The translations under genes were made by a program, and so were the position numbers. From positions 273,931-337,930 of the forward strand of contig NZ_LMJW01000023.1 of NCBI RefSeq assembly GCF_001429505.1: DNA of 64,000 nucleotides. Direction: 5' to 3'. The notes under the pieces were generated by a model. The model was not told the origin of the DNA and searched no databases. It saw only the letters and a program-made list of their open reading frames with translations. Source of the DNA: Allobosea sp. Root483D1. Lineage in GTDB: Bacteria; Pseudomonadota; Alphaproteobacteria; Rhizobiales; Beijerinckiaceae. Positions 1 through 7,307 of this stretch are shown here, one piece after another; positions within the stretch are counted from its first letter, which is position 1; each line of letters begins with the position of its first letter.

Positions 1-78
1 AGTGACATTGTTGTGTGCCACATAGGCCGCAACGATCATCGCGGACAGATCGATAAGCTGGTTGTTGTCTTCAGGCAT
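1..78 (-). CDS. MucR/Ros-family regulator, 5' end only (runs off window)
   Basis: The 26 residues visible read MPEDNNQLIDLSAMIVAAYV and continue AHNNVT to the window edge. They match the N-terminus of the intact MucR-type protein at 3556-4029, which has ELLELTTSVVAAYVANNNI, so this is a second paralog. MucR/Ros proteins are DNA-binding silencers of exopolysaccharide, motility and horizontally acquired genes. The zinc-finger half lies outside the window, so integrity cannot be judged. The start is the ATG whose complement is at 76-78. Confidence 0.6.
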   Translation of the reverse strand, partial: MPEDNNQLIDLSAMIVAAYVAHNNVT

Positions 79-230
79 TCGCATTTGTGATCCCCGGAGA
101 TGACGGAATGGACGGTGACGCAGACATTGCCGTCGCCGAAAGGGGTGAGCGAGCCGCGACGCCGAGCGGCTCGCAACAGTTTTGGAGGTTGCCTCTGAAC
201 ATCATACTGAGCTGGAGGCCTGCAGTCCGT

Positions 231-662
231 CTATTTCTTCCAATCGCCCGCGAAATAAGTGGCACTCGTCGATGCTGCCGGCAACGCCGGGCGCTGGCGA
301 TCCGATCGGCTAGCCTGATCGTGGGGGCCGAACCTCGTCGGCCCTAGCCGGTCGTCGCCAAATAAGTCGCCGATTTCAATCCGCTTCCGACACAGGCGCG
401 TCAATTCCGCAACGCGGTCGAGGCACTCGGCGAAGCCGACGCCATCGAGGTGCGCGACGAGGGTGTACACATCGCCCTTCGCATCCGAGAAGGGATCGAA
501 CCATCCCCTGCCCTCGTGGATCACGATGATGACGGCGTCGCCTCGGCGGTATTTGACCGCGCGGCGCGTGCTCACTTTCACATCGATCGCGAAGCCCGAC
601 TTCTCCAGCACGGCTGCGCAGGCAACGCGATATCTCAGCTCTTCAACCTCATTCCTCTGCAT
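231..662 (-). pseudogene. Truncated N-terminus of a DUF3991/toprim-type plasmid protein
   Basis: From the ATG at 662 the first ~90 residues (MQRNEVEELRYRVACAAVLE, later FDPFSDAKGDVYTLVAHLDG and FAECLDRVAEL) look like the zinc-ribbon/DUF3991 N-terminus found ahead of a toprim domain in many alphaproteobacterial plasmid proteins. Those proteins are usually over 300 residues, whereas this one stops after 143, and the last ~40 residues look unrelated. No toprim acidic motif follows. I read it as a deletion remnant. A longer frame extends upstream to 857 but has no coherent content. Confidence 0.5.
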
Positions 663-876
663 GTTCTCTCCCGTCCCGCCTTTTTGGCGACCGGCCCTTC
701 CTGTGCGGGTTTCCGTCCCCATGCGTTGCGGGGCCACTCCCCAGCTGCCGCGAAGAGCGAAGGCAGCAAGGGCGTGGCTGGCAACTCCATGAAATCTTCT
801 GCACGGCCAGCCAGCCGCGGCGCAGCTTCCTTGCGGCCGCCCGCTCGCGAGCGACATCCGTTAGGGCGGACCCGGC

Positions 877-1263
877 TCAATGAGCCGGCCCTATCGTGTG
901 GGAATCAAACTCGTGGATGATAGTGACTTCGCCATCATCGAGCTCATCGCTCGGCGGGACGCCATACTTGCGATCGACCTGGAACAGCGTGACCGCGACC
1001 ATCGGCGTCCGTGCGAGCTGGAAGGCGTGGTTCTGGGCGAGCGACAGATCGTGCGACATCGTGAAGACTCCATCCGGGAGCGGGCCAATTCCCGCTCGAT
1101 GGCTCGTCGAAGGGCCGGGGCCGGTCGCGATCACCGCGAAGGCGAAGCCGAAAGCGGCGGCACGCTCGCGTAGCCGACCCCAAACGGGCTGATCGTTGAA
1201 GATCCGGAACCGGACCAGGACGCCATCACCCGAGAGCGGGATTGGCTGGTCGCGGTGGTCCAA
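877..1263 (-). CDS. Hypothetical protein, 128 aa
   Basis: An open frame of 128 residues with a balanced, protein-like composition (for example VRFRIFNDQPVWGRLRERAA, TPMVAVTLFQVDRKYGVPP, DGEVTIIHEFDSH). I do not recognise a family. There is no signal peptide or membrane segment. A small hairpin (arms CCGGCTC and GAGCCGG) spans its stop codon at 872-888. It sits between two decayed genes and may itself be a remnant. The start is uncertain. Confidence 0.4.
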   Translation of the reverse strand: MDHRDQPIPLSGDGVLVRFRIFNDQPVWGRLRERAAAFGFAFAVIATGPGPSTSHRAGIGPLPDGVFTMSHDLSLAQNHAFQLARTPMVAVTLFQVDRKYGVPPSDELDDGEVTIIHEFDSHTIGPAH

Positions 1264-1436
1264 GCTTTCGAGCGCACTGCTCCGCCAGAGGCTGGCTGCT
1301 GGCCGCCGCGGGGGAAGGCCGGATCATGCTGCCCGTAGGGGTGAAAATGGAGGTTTTCAGAGTCGGCAATAAACCGGCCCTCAGCAGTACATCCCGAGCA
1401 TGGACTTTAAGCTTCCGCGGTTTTGTCCACTCCTGA

Positions 1437-1850
1437 TTGACTCTAGGAAGCCGGATCAAAGTGGTGCTGGATGGACGGGCTGAACTCGCGCCCGGTCCCG
1501 CCGCCACCGAACTGGCCGGCGAGGCGGTCGCGATGAGGCAGGCCGCGTTGCGGCGCCATGGCATCATCGCGCCGGCGATCTCGGATCCCCGCTTCGGGAC
1601 CTTCTTCCGTAATCTGGCTGGCGACGCGGCGGACGGTTCGCCCTTGCGGATCGCGCTGATCTCCTGTGCCGACCAGCCGATCGGCATCGATCTCTCGCTG
1701 GACTGCAAGGGCACGAGCTTCGGCCATGTCATCGCGGCCCACCCGACCATGAGCGCGGCGGCGTCGGCGGCATCCTGATCCAGCACAGCTTCGCCGGCGC
1801 GCTCCTTCCCACCTCTGCTCGCCCTGCCACCACCACCCGCCTGAGCCTGT
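1437..1850 (+). pseudogene. Decayed GNAT (BioF2-type) acetyltransferase fragment
   Basis: The first part reads LDGRAELAPGPAATELAGEA, then MRQAALRRHGI and SDPRFGTFFRNLA, followed by a segment ending GTSFGHVIAAHP. This is the pattern of the BioF2-like acetyltransferase domain in polysaccharide-associated GNAT proteins. Around 1745 the frame shifts: the neighbouring frame continues DHERGGVGGILIQHSFAGAL, the expected next segment with the acyl-CoA-binding glycines. The N-terminal half of the family is missing, so this is a 5'-truncated, frameshifted remnant. Confidence 0.5.
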
Positions 1851-1904
1851 CATACCGGGAGCTAGGCAGGCGAGCCCTCGTGCGAGTTGCAGGAGCCGCA
1901 GTGG

Positions 1905-2016
1905 TTGCTCATTTTTTTATGATCAAATAATATCAGTTGAACATATATTGATGGTCAATTCAGCTTTCTCCGCTCATATATGAATGTTAATTATCTCCCA
2001 GGTTGGACACATAATC
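1905..2016 (+). promoter_or_regulatory. AT-rich promoter region of the mobile mystery A/B operon
   Basis: This stretch is strikingly AT-rich against GC-rich flanks and lies directly before the A gene. It holds TATA-like tracts (ATAATAT, CATATAT twice) and imperfect dyads such as TTGA...TCAA at ~1935-1960. I infer a promoter with an operator for the HTH protein encoded next. No exact -35/-10 pair is claimed. Confidence 0.4.
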
Positions 2017-2478
2017 ATGAACCCAAACCAAGCTGCCCTGGCGCGTAAGCAACTGGAACGACGAGTTGCGCCCTTACGCGATTTAAATGTCGTCGCTCCA
2101 CCCCGCGGCTGGATGAAGGCCATCCGCGAAGCTCTGGGCATGAGCACCCGGCAGCTCGCCGCTCGCATGAAGGCGGCTCCGTCCCGCGTCCCTGCTATTG
2201 AAAAGGCGGAAGTCTCTGGCGCCACAACGATCAGAACGCTGCGCGAGGCGGCCGCAGCGATGAACTGCACATTCGTCTACGCTTTCGTTCCGACCAAGCC
2301 CCTCGACGAAATTCTGCGCGACCGCGCCGCTCAGAAAGCGGGTCGAGATATCATACGCCTCGACCACACCATGCGACTGGAAAACCAGGCACTCCTGAAG
2401 TCGGATCTCGACGAGGAGCGGCGCCGCATAATCGACGTCATCCTCTCAGGCTCCCCGCGCAGACTTTGGGACGATTGA
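2017..2478 (+). CDS. Mobile mystery protein A (HTH antitoxin-like partner)
   Basis: A 153-residue protein with a central helix-turn-helix (MKAIREALGMSTRQLAARMK, then VPAIEKAEVSGATTIRTLRE). N-terminal LARKQLERRVAPL and C-terminal DHTMRLENQALL are the hallmarks of mobile mystery protein A. The ATG at 2017 is preferred over 1984 because MNPNQAALARKQLE is the usual family start. The gene ends 9 bp before the Fic gene, so the two are co-transcribed. By context it is the DNA-binding, probably neutralising partner of the Fic protein. The pair is typical of mobile elements, and its molecular targets are not established. Confidence 0.85.
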   Translation: MNPNQAALARKQLERRVAPLRDLNVVAPPRGWMKAIREALGMSTRQLAARMKAAPSRVPAIEKAEVSGATTIRTLREAAAAMNCTFVYAFVPTKPLDEILRDRAAQKAGRDIIRLDHTMRLENQALLKSDLDEERRRIIDVILSGSPRRLWDD

Positions 2479-2487
2479 ATAATCGCC

Positions 2488-3078
2488 ATGCCCGACCCGC
2501 TATTCGATGAGGACGATGACGCCAATACGCCGCTGACCGCTGAGGAACGCGAGCAGCTCATCCCCGCATACATCACCTTGCGACATGAGCTGAACGAGGC
2601 CGAGCAGGTCAACATCGGCGAGGCGCTGCGCTGGGCGATGTCGCGCAAGCGCGATGTCCTCGATCAGGACTTCCTGAGCGAATTGCACAGACGCATGTTC
2701 GGCGACGTCTGGCGCTGGGCCGGGCAATATCGCACGACCGCGCGGAACATCGGCGTCGACGCCTATCGCATTGCGACGGATGTCAGGCAGCTCGTCGACG
2801 ATGCACGGTATTGGGTCAAGCATGGGACCTTTCCGCCCGATGAAACCGCCGTACGGTTCAGCCATCGTCTCGTCGCCATCCATCCTTTCCCGAATGGCAA
2901 CGGACGGCTCTCTCGCCTCGTCGGCGACCTCCTTGCTCGCCAGCTCGGCCAACCCGCCTTCTCCTGGGGGCGCTCAAGCCTGATCGACGCAGGCGCGACA
3001 CGTGTCCATTATGTCGAGGCGCTCTGGGCGGCCGATAATCACGACATCGAGCCGTTGCTTCTCTTCGCCCGTTCCTAG
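2488..3078 (+). CDS. Mobile mystery protein B, Fic/DOC-family protein
   Basis: A 196-residue Fic-domain protein. The catalytic motif HPFPNGNGR starts at about residue 132 and fits HxFx(D/N)GNGR, the AMP-transferase signature whose histidine is catalytic. An upstream helix with LHRRMFGDVWRWAGQYR is also typical. Fic enzymes transfer AMP (or other nucleotide moieties) to hydroxyl side chains of target proteins. It is the second gene of the A/B pair, with a 9-bp gap. I see no inhibitory (S/T)xxxE(G/N) helix that I could assign confidently. The substrate is unknown. Confidence 0.85.
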   Translation: MPDPLFDEDDDANTPLTAEEREQLIPAYITLRHELNEAEQVNIGEALRWAMSRKRDVLDQDFLSELHRRMFGDVWRWAGQYRTTARNIGVDAYRIATDVRQLVDDARYWVKHGTFPPDETAVRFSHRLVAIHPFPNGNGRLSRLVGDLLARQLGQPAFSWGRSSLIDAGATRVHYVEALWAADNHDIEPLLLFARS

Positions 3079-3243
3079 TGATTGATCGGAACAAGGGAGT
3101 CCAAGTTCAGATTCCGCTTCGGGCGTCCTCGATGTCTTCAATGGGGTTGTTCGCACCCACTGGGGAGGTCGATATGAAGTCGGAATCGGAACCTATCAAA
3201 GACGACACGAACCAATAGGCGAAGCGGTCGGTCTCGCCCTTGA

Positions 3244-3399
3244 TCGAGGGTCGAACACCTTGCACTTGGCGGGGTCGGCAAATTCTCGGCAGCAAAGCGC
3301 GAAGCACGCCAGGCTCGCAATCCCTCCACCGAAGCGGTGTTCGATGTCGCCACCAGGATAGTTGTCAAGTTCAAGGTGCCAAAGATCTCACTGAGTTGA
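3244..3399 (+). pseudogene. 3' fragment of an HU/IHF-type DNA-binding protein gene
   Basis: Starting right after an in-frame stop at 3241, the frame reads RVEHLALGGVGKFSAAKREA, then RQARNPSTEAVFDVATRIVV and KFKVP before a stop. This is the C-terminal half of an HU-type protein, including the DNA-intercalating arm motif (RNP-x-T) and the closing KFK. The N-terminal dimerisation helices are absent, so it is a truncated relic. It is too short and too broken to be functional. Confidence 0.55.
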
Positions 3400-3555
3400 T
3401 CAAAAATCTGATCGATAAGAGGTAGGGTTCCGGAGTTACGTCCGAAAACTGTACCTCTTCAGCGACCGCATTACCTCGTGGGATAGACTTTCCTGTTCAT
3501 CGTCGATAATCCGGTTATCAAGCGCTGACCTCACTCCTTCGCCCTGGAGAGCCGA

Positions 3556-4029
3556 ATGTCCGACAACAACGCCGAGCTTCTCGAACTGACGACCTCGGTC
3601 GTTGCGGCCTATGTCGCGAATAACAATATTCAGCCATCGGATCTCGTGGCCCTGATCGCCAGCACGTATTCAGCACTTGCCAAGCTTGGCTCAGCGCCGG
3701 CACCTGCTCCCAATGCGGCACTGGTTCCCGCCGTCCCGATCCGCAAGTCGGTCACGCCCGAAGCAATCATCTGCCTCGAAGACGGCAAGTCTTTCAAATC
3801 GCTGAAGCGTCACCTCAACACATCCTACGGCCTGACGCCTGAAGAATATCGCCGGAAATGGGGCCTGCCGGTCGACTATCCGATGGTCGCTCCGGCCTAT
3901 GCCGAAGCACGCTCTGCGCTCGCCAAGTCGATGGGCCTGGGGCGCAAGGCCGCCCCCAAGCCCGCTGTATCAGAGAAGGTCAAACCAGCGGTGAGGGCGA
4001 AAGCGCCACAGGCAAAGGCTTCGGCGTAG
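3556..4029 (+). CDS. MucR/Ros-family transcriptional regulator
   Basis: A 157-residue MucR-type protein. The N-terminus (LLELTTSVVAAYVANNNIQ, then LVALIASTYSALAKLG) forms the oligomerisation region. The core VTPEAIICLEDGKSFKSLKR continues HLNTSYGLTPEEYRRKWGLP. In the usual zinc finger the second ligand is Cys or Asp and the last is His. Here the second ligand is Asp (CLED) and the last His position appears to be Ser (HLNTSY), so zinc binding is doubtful, as in some rhizobial Ros/Ml relatives. The tail is Lys/Ala-rich. It probably acts as a gene silencer. Stand-alone gene. Confidence 0.85.
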   Translation: MSDNNAELLELTTSVVAAYVANNNIQPSDLVALIASTYSALAKLGSAPAPAPNAALVPAVPIRKSVTPEAIICLEDGKSFKSLKRHLNTSYGLTPEEYRRKWGLPVDYPMVAPAYAEARSALAKSMGLGRKAAPKPAVSEKVKPAVRAKAPQAKASA

Positions 4030-4115
4030 TCCCTCCGAGCCAATGGGCAAGGGGTTCCCCATGCCGCGATCTCCGTTATCCGGATGTACCGGCAACTCCC
4101 GATCGGGCAGTTCGC

Positions 4116-4571
4116 TCAGCTGCATACCGCTCCCAGGATCGCAGCCTTCGTCTGCTCCTCGCCTAAATGCCTTTTTGGCGGACAGACGCCTCGCGCCGTC
4201 CCACGCAATGGTGTCGCAATCGCAGACCTGCGACGGCACAGCGGCTTCTCCACCTCACCCGCCAGATCGCTCGATGCCTCCGCTCCACGCCCCAGGAAGA
4301 CGAAGACGACGTTCGCGGTCACGACGGTGACGGCGCAGAGCATCAGGAGCAGGGTGGCGAACCCGGCCATGAGCGGCAGGACGAGCAACGGCGCCGAGAG
4401 CGCGATCATCAGGCGGCCGGCAGCGATCTCGCTCAGGCCGTCGCTGCCGATGAAGCGCACCGGCAGCAGGATCAGCAGCACTACGAGGGCATAGGCTGGC
4501 GCCGCCGCCAGCAACTGCACCCCGACGCTGTTCCTCGATTTCGGGGCATCGCCAAGCGAATATCGGCGCAT
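4116..4571 (-). CDS. Putative small membrane protein (uncertain)
   Basis: A 151-residue frame whose first 100 residues hold two or three convincing hydrophobic segments (VGVQLLAAAPAYALVVLLIL; LMIALSAPLLVLPLMAGFAT; LLLMLCAVTVVTANVVFVFL). The last ~50 residues are basic and look like read-through into unrelated DNA. No family is recognised. It could be the surviving part of a larger transporter or a real small inner-membrane protein. Codon content is GC-rich like its neighbours. Confidence 0.35.
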   Translation of the reverse strand: MRRYSLGDAPKSRNSVGVQLLAAAPAYALVVLLILLPVRFIGSDGLSEIAAGRLMIALSAPLLVLPLMAGFATLLLMLCAVTVVTANVVFVFLGRGAEASSDLAGEVEKPLCRRRSAIATPLRGTARGVCPPKRHLGEEQTKAAILGAVCS

Positions 4572-5190
4572 CGAGCCTCAAGGCCGCTCCGGCACTCCGT
4601 TTTCTCGTCAATAGCGCGCGCCGCGTCATTGCGAGCATCAACGTCGTAGCCATGCTGACAGCTCGATCGACGCGGTTCTCGACCACGTCGTGAGGCTGGG
4701 AACTCGCCGAGACGAGCTCGCGGACGTTGCTGTCGTAGATGCCGATGTACTCGTACTCGGCCCGCCTGGTGTCGTTCGAGCTCTCTGGACTTGGCAGAAC
4801 GCGATGTTCGGCATTTGCTTGTAGCTATCTGCCAGTCCCAGTTCCCAGGGCATCCATGTAACCCACGAGCGTCATCACCTGCAGCTCGTTCAGCTTGATA
4901 CCACTTGGGTTACGCGACACCAGGGCAGCGGACCGGCTATCCCAGAACCGGACATTCCAACCGTCTGGAATGGGTCAGCTCCAGTCATTCCGACCGACGC
5001 GCCGCCCGCGGCTTTTTTAGCCGCACATACACGGCAATCAATTCGCTGGTGCGTTCAGCTATTGCTGCCTGCTCTGCCAAGGAGAGCTTCGATAGAGTCA
5101 CGGCCCACGATGTCGCCATTGGTGCGCCTCCCTCATTCTGACTTGAACGACGCATTCTTCGGCACGAGGCATCGGCCAGTGCTCATGGGA
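4572..5190. other. No intact gene; degenerate tract
   Basis: About 620 bp without a supportable gene. On the minus strand at roughly 4830-4600 one frame gives a protein-like stretch (RRAEYEYIGIYDSNVRELVS, then QPHDVVENRVDRAV) but it has no start and runs into an unrelated tail. I read it as part of a decayed gene that I cannot identify. Nothing recognisable was seen at 4850-5190. Confidence 0.4.
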
Positions 5191-5478
5191 TCAGGCGTGA
5201 ACTTTCGCGGTCAACTCGACGCCAAGGGCCTTCATCACCGCGATCGTCGTCTTTAGAGTTGGATTGCCGCTGGCGCTGAACGACCGGTAGAGCTGCTCGC
5301 GCGAGAGACCGGTCTGATTGGCGATCTGCGCCATCCCCTTCGCCCGGGCGACCACGCCCAGCGCATGCGCGATATAGCCGCTGTCTTCCGTATGAAAGGC
5401 TTCAGCCATGAAGGTCGCGACAGCCTCGTCAGAGGTCAGATCCTCGGCCGGGTCGTAGGTTGTCAGTTTTTCAGGCAT
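5191..5478 (-). CDS. HigA-type antitoxin (addiction module antidote, HTH)
   Basis: A 95-residue protein starting MPEKLTTYDPAEDLTSDEAV, with a helix-turn-helix (MAQIANQTGLSREQLYRSFS) and the typical ending NPTLKTTIAVMKALGVELTA. This is the pattern of the 'probable addiction module antidote' family that neutralises RelE/HigB-like toxins and represses its own promoter. It overlaps the upstream toxin gene by 8 bp. The toxin comes first in the operon, which is the HigBA order. Confidence 0.85.
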   Translation of the reverse strand: MPEKLTTYDPAEDLTSDEAVATFMAEAFHTEDSGYIAHALGVVARAKGMAQIANQTGLSREQLYRSFSASGNPTLKTTIAVMKALGVELTAKVHA

Positions 5479-5776
5479 CTGTTTCACCCCATTCTCTCGC
5501 CAGCCGTTTGGCAATCCTGATATCTTTGGCCTGGCTGCTCTTGTCGCCGCCGCAGAGCAGCACAATCACGGTCGTGCCGCGTTTTTGGAAGTAAACCCGG
5601 TAGCCGGGACCGTGGTGGATCCGCAGCTCGCTGATCCCCTCTCCGACCGGCTCAGCATCGCCAGCATGTCCATAGGCAAGACGATCCAAGCGCGACGCAA
5701 TCAAGGCTCGGGCCCGCTGATCCTTCAGGCGCGTTCGCCATTTCCGAAACGTCTCGGTCTGCTCAAGTTCGAACAT
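5471..5776 (-). CDS. RelE/HigB-type toxin (addiction module killer protein)
   Basis: A 101-residue basic protein, MFELEQTETFRKWRTRLKDQ to a C-terminus ending LAREWGETD. Motifs ISELRIHHGPGYRVYF and VIVLLCGGDKSSQAKDI are diagnostic of the RelE-superfamily phage-derived/HigB group, which act as ribosome-associated mRNA interferases. It is the first gene of the pair. Its start codon lies only 8 bp from the palindromic operator at 5785-5800, implying tight autoregulation and a very short leader. Confidence 0.85.
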   Translation of the reverse strand: MFELEQTETFRKWRTRLKDQRARALIASRLDRLAYGHAGDAEPVGEGISELRIHHGPGYRVYFQKRGTTVIVLLCGGDKSSQAKDIRIAKRLAREWGETDA

Positions 5777-5784
5777 GGGTCGAT

Positions 5785-5800
5785 GTAGTTTTAAAACTAC
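5785..5800. promoter_or_regulatory. Perfect 16-bp palindromic operator of the HigBA-like module
   Basis: GTAGTTTTAAAACTAC is a perfect palindrome directly upstream of the toxin start and is flanked by CGAT/TCGATG. It is AT-rich in a GC-rich setting and is the natural binding site for the antitoxin's HTH. It probably overlaps the promoter. Confidence 0.75.
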
Positions 5801-5887
5801 TCGATGTCAACCGGCAATATTGGCGGCGGGTTTTCCGCGGATCCAAAACCAAACAGCGCCGATCTCAAATGGGCTGACAGGCCCCTC

Positions 5888-7090
5888 CTATAAAATCCCC
5901 CAGGCCCGGTAGCGCTTCCGGCCGGTGAGCTCGCGCGGCAGGCTGCCGCCGAGCTCCCTCATCATCGCGTCGATCGCCTGCGGCGAGACGTTCAACCGCA
6001 CTGATGCCAGTTGCACGGTGACCAGCGGCGACGACACGAACAGCTCGACCAGCTCCGCCAATTTCGAATTCCCCCGCCGGCCCTCGCACTTCCGCAGCAT
6101 TAGCTCCCGAGCCAATGCAAGCCGGTCGCAATCCGCCTGACCGAACGCCGCCGCCTCGCCAAAAGCGCCAAGCAGCCCCGCAACCCGGACGCTGCGCGCC
6201 AAATGCGGGCTCCACCGGAATTTCCCCCGCCTCAACCCCAGCCCGAGCGCCGGCAGATGCGCCGCCGCCAGCCCGCGCTGCCGCAAAATCGTCGCGGCGA
6301 ACGCAAAGCCGAGCTCGCCGGCGCGTTCGGAGGGCTCGAGCCAAAGCCAGGCATCGAGCGCGAGTGCGGCGGCGAGCGCCGCCGGCAGCCCCCTCCCCTC
6401 CTCCAGGATGGTGAGCCAGCGCGCGAACCGTCCGGCGGCGTCATAGCCCGGATCGCGCAGTGTCAGGTTTCTGCGGCCATCGTCGGAGGACAGATCGTTC
6501 CAGGCATCGAGCTTTTTTCGCGTGCGCACCAAGAGTGCATCGATCTCGGCGAAGGCCGGATCGGCAGAATCGTCCTCCTCGCCTAGGTCGAATTCATCCT
6601 GGTCGACGGGGCCTTCCTCGTCGTCTTCACGGTCGATCCGGACCCAGGGTGCTGCGACCATTTTCGTAGCTTCCGGCGTCGTCGCACTCCTGTCCGACCT
6701 ATCTTCTTCCGGTGATGCACCGATGCCAAGCCGCAGCCGAAGGGCACTGGCGCCCAAGACTTCCGCCGGCTCGCGTCGGGCCAGGCGCCGGCGCTCGTCC
6801 AGGATGGTCGCGGCCCGGGCGATTTCGCGGGTGGGGCTGCGCACATCCATGCCGGCGTCGTGCAGGACGAGGTCTTCGAGCGGGCACAGGCCGCCGCTGA
6901 GCCCGATCAGCGCCTGAGCCTCAAAGGCGTGCCCGCGCTGGCGCACGCCCTCGGCCAGGACCGGCTCGGCGCGGGCGAGCCGCTCATCGAAGCGGACGAG
7001 CGCGATTGACGCGGCTTCAGAGGCTGCTGCGCAGTCCGAAACCAGCGCCTGGCGATCAGCATAAGGGAAATCGTAGCGGATTGAATTCAC
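5888..7090 (-). CDS. RHE_PE00001-family protein (DUF1612 plus C-terminal HTH)
   Basis: A 400-residue protein of the RHE_PE00001 family, found on rhizobial plasmids. The N-terminus (YADRQALVSDCAAASEAASI, then ALIGLSGGLCPLEDLVLHDA) is the DUF1612 region. A Glu/Asp-rich linker lies near residues 150-190. The C-terminus (VQLASVRLNVSPQAIDAMMR, ending in GRKRYRAWGIL) is a helix-turn-helix. The biochemical role is unknown. It is transcribed away from the tyrosine recombinase at 7308, and the gap between them holds a large dyad, suggesting a functional pair in which this protein could bind the dyad as regulator or accessory factor. Confidence 0.8.
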   Translation of the reverse strand: MNSIRYDFPYADRQALVSDCAAASEAASIALVRFDERLARAEPVLAEGVRQRGHAFEAQALIGLSGGLCPLEDLVLHDAGMDVRSPTREIARAATILDERRRLARREPAEVLGASALRLRLGIGASPEEDRSDRSATTPEATKMVAAPWVRIDREDDEEGPVDQDEFDLGEEDDSADPAFAEIDALLVRTRKKLDAWNDLSSDDGRRNLTLRDPGYDAAGRFARWLTILEEGRGLPAALAAALALDAWLWLEPSERAGELGFAFAATILRQRGLAAAHLPALGLGLRRGKFRWSPHLARSVRVAGLLGAFGEAAAFGQADCDRLALARELMLRKCEGRRGNSKLAELVELFVSSPLVTVQLASVRLNVSPQAIDAMMRELGGSLPRELTGRKRYRAWGIL

Positions 7091-7163
7091 CCAATTATTC
7101 TACCATACCCAATCTAAATATCTATTTGTTTGTTTCACATCGACATCAACCAGTACCTGTCAC

Positions 7164-7196
7164 TCACTATCGATAATTACATCTTATCGATAGTGA
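7164..7196. promoter_or_regulatory. loxP-like 13-7-13 bp perfect dyad between recombinase and RHE_PE00001 gene
   Basis: Left arm TCACTATCGATAA (7164-7176), spacer TTACATC (7177-7183), right arm TTATCGATAGTGA (7184-7196). The arms are exact reverse complements over 13 bp and the 7-bp spacer is asymmetric. That is the architecture of a core site for a tyrosine recombinase, and such a gene starts 112 bp away. It could instead be an operator for the divergent HTH protein. The site is AT-rich against its surroundings. Confidence 0.6.
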
Positions 7197-7307
7197 TGGA
7201 CATAGGCCCGGACATCGGCGATTCTGGCGCTCCAAACCGCCGCCGGCGACGTCAGTCGGTCGTCCGGTCGACGAAATCGGCCCGCGTCAGCCGCAGCAAG
7301 AGCGCCC

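Noticed and set aside
1226-1786. 186-aa minus-strand frame
   Set aside because: It lies opposite the BioF2-type remnant, which has clear family motifs; its own sequence is Ser/Pro/Arg-rich and shows no family pattern.
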